A DNA stretch of 64,000 nt from contig NZ_CP176395.1 in the NCBI RefSeq assembly GCF_046244365.1, positions 7,750,001-7,814,000 of the forward strand, given 5' to 3'. The notes under the pieces are model-generated. The model had not been told where the DNA came from. It made no database searches and saw nothing but the letters and a program-made list of their open reading frames with translations. This document shows positions 52,918 through 62,698 of this stretch, piece after piece. The DNA comes from Paenibacillus_V sp046244365. Lineage in GTDB: Bacteria > Bacillota > Bacilli > Paenibacillales > NBRC-103111. The translations under genes were made by a program, and so were the position numbers. Position 1 is the first letter of the stretch; each line of letters begins with the position of its first letter.

Positions 52918-52946
52918 ATTATATAGAACCGTACAGGAGCGGTCAA
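52918..52946 (-). promoter_or_regulatory. guaA: Sigma-A-type promoter of guaA
   Basis: Reverse-strand TTGACC (52941-52946), 17-nt spacer, TATAAT (52918-52923), about 45 nt before the start codon. No riboswitch or PurBox is visible here. Confidence 0.85.
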
Positions 52947-53129
52947 GGAAGGCGATCTCCTCTTCGGCAGCCTTAAGGAGCAACTGCATGTCAATGCCAG
53001 AATGGAGGAAAAACGGACAAAACGACGGACATCAAAAAACAATCGGCTATCGGGCGGGAAACAAACATCGAAATAAAGCAGAGTAGTCTCCGCTCCCCCA
53101 AAAATGAAAAACAGAGACATTACACCCGC

Positions 53130-53400
53130 CCAATACGCCGCCTCCCCCATTGCCGTCAGTTACCGCTATTTCCCTTTACTCACACTACCGTCATTTGCTG
53201 CTCTTTCCCCATTGCCGTCAATTCCATCCCTTCCCCCTTACTAACGTTACCGACAATTACCGCCCATTCCCCCCTTTTATTCTTTACCCTGTCCCCCATT
53301 TCCCGTCATTTACCACCGTTTTCCCCTTACCCACGTTACCGCCCTTCCCCCGTTGCGGCCATTTTCCCCTCAATCCCCATTGTCCCGGGTCGTTCGCAAC
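53130..53400. repeat. Pyrimidine-rich tract with degenerate TTACCGTCATT-type repeats
   Basis: About 270 nt of C/T-rich sequence in which words such as CCCCATTGCCGTCA, ACTACCGTCATT, CGTTACCG and TTTACCACCG recur at irregular spacing. No gene is convincing. It fills most of the gap between the guaA promoter and the germination operon. Confidence 0.5.
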
Positions 53401-53607
53401 CTCCGGGCGGATTCCTCAACATTCCCGGCCGAACGCTTCGGATAGGCAAGTTTACAGAGCCTGCATTTGGTTAATCATGGTACTGACCGCTTTTACGAAA
53501 TGCTCATGCTCCATGGGGCGACAGGCGATAGCGGGTACCCCAGGAGTTTACAATCCGGCGCCCGGGAAATAATGATGGCTAGTTCACGAACAGACGAGGG
53601 ATGGACG

Positions 53608-55200
53608 ATGAAATTTACGAGAAAAAAAGTGACTCCTGCCGCCGCTCCCGGATCCAACCGGAATCAACAAGCAGCCGTTCCGAAACACCCGCTGCATGCA
53701 AGCCTGACCGAAAACATTCAATATATTAACGAAAAAATCGGCAAAAGCGACGATATCATCATCCGTCAATTCAAAATCGGAAACGAAACTCGGATCAACG
53801 CGGCCATTTTCTATACGGAGGGACTCGTAAATACGAGCGCCGCCAATCAGTTTATTATGGAAGCGCTCATGCTCGACATGCCGAAGAACGAAATTGAGAA
53901 AGCCATCGCCTCCGGGGACAACCTGCTCCATGTTTTGAAGGATTCGGTGCTTGCCGTCAGCGACGTACAGGATGTGTCGGAATTTGCCCCGTTGTTGACT
54001 TCGCTAATGGCGGGCAATGTCATTTTCTTGTTGGACGGCTACGCTCAAGGCCTCGTCATCCAGATGAGCGGCTATGAGAGCCGCAGCGTATCGGAGCCCG
54101 TCAACGAAGCGGTCGTGCGCGGACCGAGGGAAAGCTTTACGGAAAGCCTGCGCACCAATACCGCACTGATCCGCCGGAAAATAACCGATCCAAGCTTATG
54201 GCTCGAGAGCAGGAAGATCGGAAGGGTGACGCAAACGGAAGTTGCCGTCATGTACATCCAAGGCATCGCGAACGATAAAGTCGTTCAAGAGGTACGCACG
54301 CGTCTGGACCGGATCGACATCGACGCGATTCTGGAAAGCGGCTATATCGAGGAACTGATCCAGGACGATTCCTTTTCGCCGTTCCCGACCGTCTACAATA
54401 CCGAGCGCCCCGATGTGATCGCCGCGGAGCTTCTGGAAGGGAAGGTCGTCATTGTCGTGGACGGGACACCGTTCGTGCTCGTCGTCCCCGCCTTGTTCAT
54501 CTCCTTCTTCCATTCGGCGGAAGATTATTATCAGCGTGCCGATATCAGCAGCCTTATCCGCATTCTTCGTTTCATCGGCATCTTTATCGCCCTGCTAGGT
54601 CCGTCGCTGTATATCGCCATCACGACGTTTCATCAGGAAATGCTGCCGACCCAGCTGCTCATCGGTCTGGCCGCCCAGCGGGAAGGCGTTCCTTTTCCCG
54701 CCTTTATCGAAGCGCTCATGATGGAAATCACGTTCGAAATATTGCGGGAGGCCGGCATCCGAATGCCCCGGACGATCGGACAAGCGGTATCGATTGTCGG
54801 GACGCTGGTCATCGGTCAAGCAGCGGTAGAGGCGGGCATCGTATCGGCAGCCATGGTCATTGTCGTATCGATTACCGCGATATCGAACTTCGTCTTTCCG
54901 TCCATCAATATGTCCATATCGATTCGCATGCTGCGTTTCCCCTTGATGGGACTCGCCGCTTCATTCGGCATTTTCGGAATCATCGTAGGGATTATCGCGC
55001 TGGTTCTTCATTTGTGCAGCCTGCGTTCCTTCGGGGTGCCTTATATGAGTCCGTTCGCCCCTATCGTTACCGCCGATCTCAAAGATTCGCTTTTTCGGCT
55101 CCCGCACTGGGCCCTGTTTTCGCGCCCGCGGCTGATCAGCCAGAAAAATATCATTCGCGAACAAAATCCTCCGACTACGAAACCGCATCCCAGAGAATAA
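53608..55200 (+). CDS. Spore germination receptor A subunit (GerA family)
   Basis: A subunit (530 aa) of a nutrient germination receptor in the spore inner membrane. ATG 53608 has GAGGG seven nt upstream; a longer frame to 53467 is unsupported. The hydrophilic N-terminal domain (about 30-270) shows TENIQYINEKIGKSDDIIIRQF and the tandem-subdomain pattern. It is followed by the highly conserved membrane part with ITDPSLWLESRKIGRVTQTEVAVMYI, FPTVYNTERPDVIA and EGKVVIVVDGTPFVLVVPALF, then five or six helices and a short cytoplasmic tail. First gene of an A-C-D-B-B operon, 15 nt before the C gene. Confidence 0.94.
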   Translation: MKFTRKKVTPAAAPGSNRNQQAAVPKHPLHASLTENIQYINEKIGKSDDIIIRQFKIGNETRINAAIFYTEGLVNTSAANQFIMEALMLDMPKNEIEKAIASGDNLLHVLKDSVLAVSDVQDVSEFAPLLTSLMAGNVIFLLDGYAQGLVIQMSGYESRSVSEPVNEAVVRGPRESFTESLRTNTALIRRKITDPSLWLESRKIGRVTQTEVAVMYIQGIANDKVVQEVRTRLDRIDIDAILESGYIEELIQDDSFSPFPTVYNTERPDVIAAELLEGKVVIVVDGTPFVLVVPALFISFFHSAEDYYQRADISSLIRILRFIGIFIALLGPSLYIAITTFHQEMLPTQLLIGLAAQREGVPFPAFIEALMMEITFEILREAGIRMPRTIGQAVSIVGTLVIGQAAVEAGIVSAAMVIVVSITAISNFVFPSINMSISIRMLRFPLMGLAASFGIFGIIVGIIALVLHLCSLRSFGVPYMSPFAPIVTADLKDSLFRLPHWALFSRPRLISQKNIIREQNPPTTKPHPRE

Positions 55201-55215
55201 AGAGAGGTTTGAAAC

Positions 55216-56415
55216 ATGCCGCGAAAATGGTTAGTAGCGTTACTTCTCGCCGCTCTGCTGCTAGAGAGCACCGGCTGCTGGAACCGCCGGGAATTGAATA
55301 CGCTCGGAATCGCCGTCGGATACGGTATCGATAAAGCGGACGGCCAATTCCGGTTGTCCGTACAAGTCGTAGACCCCGGCGAAGCGGCTTCACGTAAAGG
55401 AAGCAGCAGCCTTTCCCCGGTTACCATTTACAGCGCAACGGGCAATTCCGTATTCGAGGCGCTGCGCAGAATGACGAAGGAAAGTCCGAGAAAAATTTAC
55501 TCCTCGCACGTTCGAATTCTTGTCATCGGCGAGTCCCTTGCCAGAGAAGGCATCTCGGACGCGCTCGATTTCTTGTCCAGAGACCACGAACTTCGCAACG
55601 ACTTTTACATTGTCGTGGCGAAGGATACGCAAGCGGAGAACGTTCTGAAAGTCTTGACATCGCTGGAAAAAATACCGTCAATCAACCTGTTCAACTCCCT
55701 GGAAACGTCGGAAAAAGCGTGGGCGCCGACGCGAAAGGTGACCTTGAACGAGCTGATAGCCGACTTGACCGACGAAGGCAAGCAAGCGATCTTGACCGGC
55801 ATCGAGCTAAGCAGGGACGAGGAGACGGGAAATACAAGACAAAACGTCGAAATGATCGATCCGGTCGACCGTATCCGATACTCCGGACTGGCCGTGTTTA
55901 ACGGCGACAAATTGATCGGATGGCTGAACGAGGATGAAAGCAAAGTCTACAACTATGTGACGGATCATGTGAAAAGCACGGTCGGGATGTTGAACTGCCC
56001 GCAAGGAGGCCAGATGTCGGTCGAGGTCATCCGGTCCCAAACGAAGGTAAAAGGCAAAGTCAAAGACGGCAAACCGGCTATCGATCTGAATGTCCGTATG
56101 GAAGTGAATGTCGGAGAAGTCGCCTGCCATGTCGACCTGACGAAGGTACAATCGATCGACGAGCTGACCAAACTCGCGAATCAAACGGTGGAAGGCTTTA
56201 TTAAAACGGCGATCAAAAAAATGCAGAAGCAGTACAAAGTGGATATATACGGGTTCGGTCAAGTTATCCATCGCGCGCAGCCTAAGCTTTGGAAGCAGAT
56301 TGGTAAGGACTGGGACGCCCATTTCGTCAATCTTCCGGTAAGCGTGAAGGCGGACACCAAAATTCGCCGCCTCGGCACGGTAAGCAATTCCTTCATTGAA
56401 GAAATGAAGAAATAA
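55216..56415 (+). CDS. Spore germination receptor C subunit (GerC family lipoprotein)
   Basis: Lipoprotein subunit (399 aa) of the same receptor, on the outer face of the spore inner membrane. The signal peptide ends in LLESTGC with Cys21 lipidated, followed by the diagnostic WNRRELNTLGIAVGYGID. The N-terminal domain has SPRKIYSSHVRILVIGE and FLSRDHELRNDFYIVVA, and the C-terminal part a long basic amphipathic helix (KTAIKKMQKQYKVDIYGFGQ), all typical of GerAC. ATG 55216 has AGAGAGG upstream. Translation is probably linked to the A gene. Confidence 0.94.
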   Translation: MPRKWLVALLLAALLLESTGCWNRRELNTLGIAVGYGIDKADGQFRLSVQVVDPGEAASRKGSSSLSPVTIYSATGNSVFEALRRMTKESPRKIYSSHVRILVIGESLAREGISDALDFLSRDHELRNDFYIVVAKDTQAENVLKVLTSLEKIPSINLFNSLETSEKAWAPTRKVTLNELIADLTDEGKQAILTGIELSRDEETGNTRQNVEMIDPVDRIRYSGLAVFNGDKLIGWLNEDESKVYNYVTDHVKSTVGMLNCPQGGQMSVEVIRSQTKVKGKVKDGKPAIDLNVRMEVNVGEVACHVDLTKVQSIDELTKLANQTVEGFIKTAIKKMQKQYKVDIYGFGQVIHRAQPKLWKQIGKDWDAHFVNLPVSVKADTKIRRLGTVSNSFIEEMKK

Positions 56416-56428
56416 AGGAGCGGATCCG

Positions 56429-56662
56429 ATGTGGGCCATTTCCGGAATCGTCGTCGTAACGGCTGCGATCGCCATAATCGAAGGACCATCGCTTTGGAAG
56501 AAAAAATGGAAGAAGGAGCTATTCGTGTTTTCCGTTATGCTTCTGTCCGGAACTGCGCTGAGCATTGCGCTCATCCTGCATATTGACATTCCGAACCCGC
56601 TCGATTTGATTGTTTACCTATACAAACCGCTTAGCGATTCTCTCCTGAAAATGTTGGAATAG
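56429..56662 (+). CDS. Small two-helix membrane protein of the germination operon (D-like)
   Basis: Small membrane protein (77 aa) with two hydrophobic segments (about 4-18 and 31-52) separated by a basic loop WKKKWKKE, and a short tail ending SLLKMLE. ATG 56429 has AAAGGAG nine nt upstream and lies 13 nt after the C gene. Family knowledge: some Bacillus ger operons carry a D gene for a small two-helix membrane protein that modulates receptor function. Size, topology and location fit that group, but I cannot show homology by eye. Confidence 0.72.
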   Translation: MWAISGIVVVTAAIAIIEGPSLWKKKWKKELFVFSVMLLSGTALSIALILHIDIPNPLDLIVYLYKPLSDSLLKMLE

Positions 56663-56711
56663 CGAGAAACCGGCAAGTGGGGGATTCGAAATAAGGAGGG
56701 AGTGACGATAG

Positions 56712-57803
56712 TTGGAAACCGGTAAAATTAGCATCCGTCAGTTCACCATACTGGTCTTTTTTATAACCGTTGGCGATTCGATCCTCCTTTTGCCGGCCAT
56801 ACCCGCATCGGAGGCCAAGCAGGACGCATGGATGTCCGGCCTCGTCGGATTGCTCGCCGGCCTGCTTATCGTGTATTTGATCGGTACGGTAAGCCGCCAG
56901 CATCCTCGTTTAAATCTGATCGAATACAACGCCAAAATACTGGGGAGATGGATTGGAACAGCCGTCTCACTCCTCTTTTTGGTTTATATCTTCTACAACG
57001 CGGTGGGACTTGTGAGAATTATCGGCGATTTTATGGCTACCCAAATTATCCCGGAAACCCCTATCGACGCTGTCCATATTTTGTTTCTCGCCGTTATTGT
57101 CATGAGCCTGCGTCTTGGGCTTGAAACCGTGGCCCGGGCCGGGGAATTCTTTCTTCCCTGGTTCGTGCTGCTTTTCATTGGTATGGTTCTGTTTCTTGCT
57201 CCGCAGGCGGATGCCAAACAACTGCAGCCGATCTTCGAGGACGGCATAAAGCCCATCCTGCGGGGATCCCTGTTCGCCGCCACCAACCCCTATGTAGAGT
57301 TGACTGGGTTTTTGATGATTTTCCCTTATGTCAACAAAACGGAGAAGCTTCGCAAATATTTCGTATCGGGTGCTCTGCTCGGCGGAATCGTTCTCGTCGT
57401 CATCATCGCCTTATCCGTTCTTGTGCTCGGCGCCGATTATACGTCCAGAAACATGTATCCCAGCTATACGCTCGCCAAACAAATCAGCATCGGCCATTTT
57501 ATCGAAAGGCTGGAAGCCATCATGGCCGTCATGTGGATCATAACGGTATTTATTAAAACTTCGATATTCGCCTATATTCTCCAGATGGGTCTTGCGCAAA
57601 TACTCAAGCTGAAAGACTCCCGGATGCTTGCCTTGCCTCTAACGATGCTGATTGCCGTGTTTGCCACCGCGTTCTCTCCGAACATTACACACTTCAATCA
57701 CGCTACATCGTCTTATTGGCCTTTATTCGATATGACATTCGGATTACTGCTGCCCCTATTGCTTCTTGGGGTTAATGCGCTTCGCCGCGGGGGGGGAACC
57801 TGA
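56712..57803 (+). CDS. Spore germination receptor B subunit (GerB permease family), copy 1
   Basis: Ten-helix amino-acid-permease-like subunit (363 aa) that binds or transports the germinant. It starts with TTG 56712, with GGAGGG about 11 nt upstream. The N terminus KISIRQFTILVFFITVGDSIL with the AKQDAW motif at the first loop is diagnostic of GerAB-type proteins. RLGLETVARAGEFF in the middle is also conserved. It is followed after one nucleotide by a second B gene clearly related to it. Confidence 0.94.
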   Translation: METGKISIRQFTILVFFITVGDSILLLPAIPASEAKQDAWMSGLVGLLAGLLIVYLIGTVSRQHPRLNLIEYNAKILGRWIGTAVSLLFLVYIFYNAVGLVRIIGDFMATQIIPETPIDAVHILFLAVIVMSLRLGLETVARAGEFFLPWFVLLFIGMVLFLAPQADAKQLQPIFEDGIKPILRGSLFAATNPYVELTGFLMIFPYVNKTEKLRKYFVSGALLGGIVLVVIIALSVLVLGADYTSRNMYPSYTLAKQISIGHFIERLEAIMAVMWIITVFIKTSIFAYILQMGLAQILKLKDSRMLALPLTMLIAVFATAFSPNITHFNHATSSYWPLFDMTFGLLLPLLLLGVNALRRGGGT

Positions 57804-57804
57804 A

Positions 57805-58914
57805 ATGCTGGAGAAGGGCAAAATCAGCAATCGTCAATTTACGATCATCGTGACGTTTTTCATTGCCGGCAGCGCCATCCTGATCACGCCTACGCTTCTC
57901 GCCTCCAAAGCCAAACAGGATGCTTGGATCGCCGCTATACTAGCAGTCTGCATCGGCTTGCTGGTCATCCCGCTGTACAACGCGCTCGGCAAACGGTTTT
58001 CGGACATGAACCTAGCCGAATATTGCGAGGCGATCTTGGGCCGATGGCTCGGAAAAACGGTTTTTTTGCTGTTCCTCACGTATCCGCTTATCGGCTCGGC
58101 ATTGACGTTGCGGAACATCGGGGATTTCATGTCGACCCAATTCATGCGGGAAACGCCGATCCAAGCCATTCACATTATCTTTATGGCCGTTGCCGTAATG
58201 GGAGTCAGGCTGGGGCTGGAAACGCTGGTCCGCGCCGCGGAACTATTCTTTCCGTGGATCTTCCTGCTTTGCCTCATCTTGATTATGCTCGTAGCTCCGC
58301 AAATGAAGGCGGTCAACATGCTGCCCGTTTTAGAGGACGGGGTCTTGCCCGTGCTGAGGGCCACGGTTTCTTTTCTCACCTTTCCATTTCTCGGAACCGT
58401 CGTCTTCTTGATGGTTTATCCTTCGGTAAACCGAATCGGGAATGCCGGGAAATCGATGTTAACAGGCGAGCTCATGGGCGGAATCGTTTTAACGATCATT
58501 ACCGTGCAGGCTACTGCGGTGCTTGGCGCCGACCAAGTGGCAAGGAGCAGCTTCTCGAGCTATGAAATTGCAAGGAGAATCAGTATAGGGAACTTCTTGG
58601 AACGGATCGAAGCGATCATGGCCGTCATCTGGATTCTGACGATCTTCTTCAGACTGGCCCTTCTGCTTTATGTGGTCGTACTCGGTATTGCGCAAACGTT
58701 CCGGTTCCGGGAATACAAGTTTTTGGCGATCCCTGCGGGTATCGTCATTATCCCCCTCTCCATTTTGATCGTTCCGAATAGCACTTACTTGTCCATGTTT
58801 AATCAAAATATTTTGCCGGTATATTTGCCGACATTCGGCTTGCTTCTCCCTCTGCTGCTTCTCGTCGTCGCGGTTATTCGCAACAAACGATCCGGAAGCG
58901 GCAAAAGCTCATAA
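57805..58914 (+). CDS. Spore germination receptor B subunit (GerB permease family), copy 2
   Basis: Second B subunit (369 aa). ATG 57805 begins one nt after the stop of copy 1 and uses the GGGGGGGG tract as ribosome-binding region. An upstream in-frame start at 57766 would overlap copy 1 and is less likely. It shares with copy 1 the blocks KISNRQFTIIV, AKQDAW, RLGLETLVRAAELFFPW and RISIGNFLERIEAIMAV, pointing to tandem duplication followed by divergence. Two B proteins with one A and one C could form alternative receptors with different germinant specificity; this is inference. Confidence 0.93.
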   Translation: MLEKGKISNRQFTIIVTFFIAGSAILITPTLLASKAKQDAWIAAILAVCIGLLVIPLYNALGKRFSDMNLAEYCEAILGRWLGKTVFLLFLTYPLIGSALTLRNIGDFMSTQFMRETPIQAIHIIFMAVAVMGVRLGLETLVRAAELFFPWIFLLCLILIMLVAPQMKAVNMLPVLEDGVLPVLRATVSFLTFPFLGTVVFLMVYPSVNRIGNAGKSMLTGELMGGIVLTIITVQATAVLGADQVARSSFSSYEIARRISIGNFLERIEAIMAVIWILTIFFRLALLLYVVVLGIAQTFRFREYKFLAIPAGIVIIPLSILIVPNSTYLSMFNQNILPVYLPTFGLLLPLLLLVVAVIRNKRSGSGKSS

Positions 58915-58916
58915 CG

Positions 58917-58955
58917 AAAAATCGGGCTGCGGACGGTAACCGCAACCCGATTTTG
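58917..58955. terminator. Bidirectional terminator between germination and yebA-like genes
   Basis: AAAATCGGGCTGCGG / CCGCAACCCGATTTT with one mismatch and a short loop, between convergent genes. Confidence 0.88.
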
Positions 58956-61490
58956 TTATGGCGATTTCTTGCGTTCCTCCGCACGGTCGACTAGCAGCTT
59001 GCTCCAAAGCTCGGCGATTTGCGGCTTCGGCAGCGTACGGACAAGCCTCGAATCGTAGCGGAACGCCTCGTACAGGCGTGTCAGCTCGATAAGCGCCTCG
59101 CGCCGCTCGTCGCCGATGCCGACGCGCGACAAGGCATATTCGCGAAGCGTTTCATGCGGTCGCCGGCTGCCGAACGTGCGGAACAACCGCAGCCAAAGCT
59201 TATCGTACACGCGCTGCAAGCGATCCGGCTCCCGCTGCCGGAGGCCGCGCAGCAGCAGCCATAAGCCAAGCCGCTTTCGCTGCAGCCAGACAAGCAGCAG
59301 AAGCGGTGCAAGCAGCGCCAGCCCTGCGGCAATCGGCCATGCACGCGCTTGAAGGAAGCCGACCCCCGCGTCGGCAGGCTGGGATACGGCTGCCCATGAC
59401 CATCGGCCTGTAAACCCGGCGCCGAGTCCCTTCAGCCGTTCGATCCACGGGAGTGGCTCGCCGCCGCTTGCCGCCGTCGAATCGGAAACTTGCTTCACGC
59501 CGCCCGCGTCTTTTTCCTCTGCAGCGGCGCCGGCAAAGCCGGGCGTCGGCTCGAACGTCACCCATCCGCTGTCGGGAAAGTACACCTCCACCCAAGAATG
59601 GGCATTCCGATTGCGTACGGTCGTTTGGTAAACGGTTTGGTCGGCCGGAAAAACCGCCGTCATGGCCAGGCTATCCGGGTGATCGCTCGCGGCGCTGCCG
59701 TACAGAAGAGGCGAATCGCCCGCCGGCGACAGTTCTCCGGGCGCATAGCCTTTCACCCAGCGCGCCGGTATGCCGAGCGAACGCAGCATCACGACCATCG
59801 CTGTCGAGAAATGGTCGCAATAGCCGACCTTCTGCTCGAACAGGAAGGCGTCGACGAAATCGCCGCGGCCCGCCGGAAGGCGGGGCTTCTCCAAGCTGTA
59901 AACGTAATGGGTTTGCAAATAGTCCGATATCGCGGCCGCCTTGTCGTAAACGCTGCCGGCTCGCGCGGCTATCGACGCGGCCAGCTCGCTTACCCGCTTA
60001 GGCAGCGAGTCCGGCAGCTGTAAATAAGCCGCGCGAATAGGATCCGGGTATTCCGCCGATTCGGCTCGCAGGCGCTGCGGATCCGAAACGGCCGGTATCG
60101 CTTCCACTCTATAGTAAGCCAGCGGATCGACGCCGTTACGGAGCACGTATCTTCCCGACCGCTCGTTCCAATAGAGCGCGTCAGCCGCAATGGTCTTGCC
60201 GCTGTCCGCAATCATCCGCTCGACGCCGGCGATTAAGCCGCCGGCGAACAGCTGGTCGCCCTTGCTTCCCCGGTTAAACATAACCTCTTGAACGATCGTT
60301 CCGGCCGGACTGCCGTTCGTCTGCGCAGCGGCGGATAAAGTGCCGTTACCCTCCGTGCCTTGCGTCAAGGAAGCCGCCGAAGCCTCGGAAGCAAAGTTAG
60401 CCGCCGTTTTCGGACCCGCGGCGTTTGGATAGGGCCGAAGCTCCGTCTCCTCGTCGAGACCGATCCAGCCCTGCCCCGTATAGACGCTCTTGGATTCGCC
60501 CCGCCAATAGGTCGGTTGGGTCGTTCTCGCCACGAAAACGATGCCGTCATCCGTCCGCAGCGGCTGACCCAGCTTCGTGTCGTCGTTGCCGTAGCCCGTC
60601 TTCGCGGCAAGCGGCGCTCCGGAACCGCTTAGCGTGGAGATAGCATCCCCCGCCGCCCCGGCGCTCAGCCGTTCAAGCAAACGTTCCCAGCTCTCCTCGC
60701 TTAGCGGCTTCACCTCCCGCGGCTGCGCGGCTGCCGCCGTCATGCCGATGACGGCAGACAAGCAGACAAGCATGGCTGCGACCGCCAGCCAGCCGAACGG
60801 CCATCCGGCCGTTCCGCTTTTGGCCGCAAACGTTTGCTCGATACGGGGGAGCTGCAGCAGCGCCATCAGCATGAGCCCGAACAGCAGCGCCCTCACGATC
60901 GCCCCTGTCGTATCGAGTCCCGGCCACAGCTGGAGTCCGATCAAGTAAAGGAGCGTCAGGAAAACAAACCAGAGCGATTGCTTTTTGTACGTAAATACCG
61001 ACTGGATAACGCCCGCGAGGAGCGCCCAGCCGATCAGGAAGAGCAGGGTGCGGTTTTCGCCGCCGACCGCGCCCGGATCGCCGCGCAGCACCGCCTCAAT
61101 ATCGTGGAGGCAGACGGCCGCATAATCGGCCGGCCAACGGAACGAAACGACGGCGGCCGCGTCATACAGCCAGCCCACGCAGAACCATGCGGTCAGCAGC
61201 TTGAGTACGGCGCCCGGTAGCCAGTGCAGGCGCAGGCAGTCCGCGAGCAAAAAGCAGCCGATGGCCGTCAGCAGCGGACCCATGACCTGCTGCTCGTTCG
61301 CTTCCGACAGCTCGGCGATGGGCAGCAGCCATTCCCGCAGCAGCATAAACAACAGCAGCGCGGTCGCGCCTTCGCGCAGCCACGACCGCTCGCCCGGGAG
61401 GCCGGCCGTTCCGGGAACTCCGGCTTCGCGCGCAGCCGCCGTGCCGACTGCGCGATCCGCGGCGCTTCCTTTAAGCTCCGTCCGCCGCAT
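58956..61490 (-). CDS. TgpA/YebA-like membrane transglutaminase-domain protein
   Basis: Large membrane protein (844 aa). An N-terminal block of about six helices (about 40-255, DUF3488-like) is followed by an extracytoplasmic transglutaminase-like domain with Cys558 in GYCDHFSTAMVVMLRSLG and His631 in NAHSWVEVYF. The position of the third catalytic residue carries Glu647 in FEPTPGF instead of the Asp of Pseudomonas TgpA, as seen in many Bacillota. A further helix (about 735-755) and a cytoplasmic DUF4129-like tail complete it. ATG 61490 lies 20 nt inside the DUF58 gene. Equivalent to B. subtilis yebA. Function is probably protease- or transferase-like action at the envelope; the substrate is unknown. 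Confidence 0.9.
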   Translation of the reverse strand: MRRTELKGSAADRAVGTAAAREAGVPGTAGLPGERSWLREGATALLLFMLLREWLLPIAELSEANEQQVMGPLLTAIGCFLLADCLRLHWLPGAVLKLLTAWFCVGWLYDAAAVVSFRWPADYAAVCLHDIEAVLRGDPGAVGGENRTLLFLIGWALLAGVIQSVFTYKKQSLWFVFLTLLYLIGLQLWPGLDTTGAIVRALLFGLMLMALLQLPRIEQTFAAKSGTAGWPFGWLAVAAMLVCLSAVIGMTAAAAQPREVKPLSEESWERLLERLSAGAAGDAISTLSGSGAPLAAKTGYGNDDTKLGQPLRTDDGIVFVARTTQPTYWRGESKSVYTGQGWIGLDEETELRPYPNAAGPKTAANFASEASAASLTQGTEGNGTLSAAAQTNGSPAGTIVQEVMFNRGSKGDQLFAGGLIAGVERMIADSGKTIAADALYWNERSGRYVLRNGVDPLAYYRVEAIPAVSDPQRLRAESAEYPDPIRAAYLQLPDSLPKRVSELAASIAARAGSVYDKAAAISDYLQTHYVYSLEKPRLPAGRGDFVDAFLFEQKVGYCDHFSTAMVVMLRSLGIPARWVKGYAPGELSPAGDSPLLYGSAASDHPDSLAMTAVFPADQTVYQTTVRNRNAHSWVEVYFPDSGWVTFEPTPGFAGAAAEEKDAGGVKQVSDSTAASGGEPLPWIERLKGLGAGFTGRWSWAAVSQPADAGVGFLQARAWPIAAGLALLAPLLLLVWLQRKRLGLWLLLRGLRQREPDRLQRVYDKLWLRLFRTFGSRRPHETLREYALSRVGIGDERREALIELTRLYEAFRYDSRLVRTLPKPQIAELWSKLLVDRAEERKKSP

Positions 61491-62685
61491 AGGCGTTCAC
61501 CTCCATGCCGCCGCGCAGGCACGTCACCGGCGTGAACGCGCAGCCTGCGCTTTCGAATCGTCCGCACCATTGGCGGACGTCGTTTGGAAGCGCCGCATGA
61601 GCGTGCACGTAGAGCACCTGCACGCGGCGCCGCTTCGCGCGAAGCTCCTGCGCCGCGGCAAGCAGCCCTTCGTTCAAGGCGGACGTTACGCAGACGACGG
61701 TAAACGACGGCGGCAGCGTCCGGGCATGCCGCCGCACGACGTCCGCGAAGTCGCCCCTCCCGGCGGCGGGCTCGAGCGCGGCCAGCTGCGCATAGCCCCA
61801 AGCGAGGTTTTCGGCCCTTAGCTGCGCCGACACCTCGCGGCTTCCGGTGCGGCATACGATACCCGCCGCACTGCGCGCCTCCGCTGCGTAACGCAGCAGA
61901 CCTGCCGCCAGCTGAACGGCGGACTCGAACAGCTCCGTCCGCTTAGCGCCCGCACCTCTTTCCGCCGCCGCGTCCAAATAAACCATCAGCGACTCGGATG
62001 GGGAAGTCTCCTCCTCGCGCGTTTTCAGCTCCCCGCTGCGCGCGGTCGCTTTCCAGTGGATGCGCCGCGGCGGATCGCCCTCCGCGTAATCGCGCACCGT
62101 CCCGCTCAGCCTTGCATCGCCGGCCGGCGGGAACAGCACGATGCGGCCTTCCTCGTCCCGGTCGCCGCGAACGCGCCAGCGGCGCACGTCGTACGGCCGC
62201 GGATAAACGGTCAGCGTTTCCTCCGCAGCGGCGCGCCGCCTTTTATGAATCAGCCCGAACAAATCGCCCGTCACCGCTTCCACCGGCTGCGCCCGGTAGA
62301 CGCCGCGGCTCAGCCGCTTCATCGTATACGTGCAGGTGAGCCGGCGGCGAAACCAAGGAAACAGGACGCGGCTGAAGCGGACGCCGTCCGTTCTGCCGTC
62401 CGCGCGCCATTCCTCGCGGACGACCAGCCAAACGAGCGGCAGCCAAGAGCGCTGGACTAGCCGCAATGTGACTTGCACGTCGCCGCCGGCGAGCGCGCAG
62501 AACTGCGACATCGACCGTTCGGCGCGCAAACCGCGCAAGCTGAGCAGCGGCACGCCGATCGCATACAGCAGCAGCGCGCCGACGCTGTAGACGAGCAGCC
62601 ACGCGCTGTATCCGCCCCGCGTCGCGGCAAGGGCGAAGGCGCAGCCCCAGAGAGCGGCCATCAAGGCAAAGGATCCCCATCGCAT
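61471..62685 (-). CDS. DUF58 protein (YeaD-like)
   Basis: Protein of 404 aa with two N-terminal helices (about 5-50), a beta-rich linker and the DUF58 domain, marked by YAEGDPPRRIHWKATARSGEL near residues 197-217. A von Willebrand A-like strand (LMVYLDAAA) follows. ATG 62685 has GGGGG about 10 nt upstream and lies 13 nt after the MoxR gene. DUF58 proteins pair with MoxR ATPases in many bacteria, probably as adaptor or target of the chaperone. Confidence 0.9.
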   Translation of the reverse strand: MRWGSFALMAALWGCAFALAATRGGYSAWLLVYSVGALLLYAIGVPLLSLRGLRAERSMSQFCALAGGDVQVTLRLVQRSWLPLVWLVVREEWRADGRTDGVRFSRVLFPWFRRRLTCTYTMKRLSRGVYRAQPVEAVTGDLFGLIHKRRRAAAEETLTVYPRPYDVRRWRVRGDRDEEGRIVLFPPAGDARLSGTVRDYAEGDPPRRIHWKATARSGELKTREEETSPSESLMVYLDAAAERGAGAKRTELFESAVQLAAGLLRYAAEARSAAGIVCRTGSREVSAQLRAENLAWGYAQLAALEPAAGRGDFADVVRRHARTLPPSFTVVCVTSALNEGLLAAAQELRAKRRRVQVLYVHAHAALPNDVRQWCGRFESAGCAFTPVTCLRGGMEVNAYAADGA

Positions 62686-62698
62686 GATCGTCCGCCCC

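Noticed and set aside
52873..52989. N-terminal extension of GuaA to 52989
   Set aside because: The extension would be encoded by the promoter itself (TTGACC and TATAAT boxes) and does not match the family.
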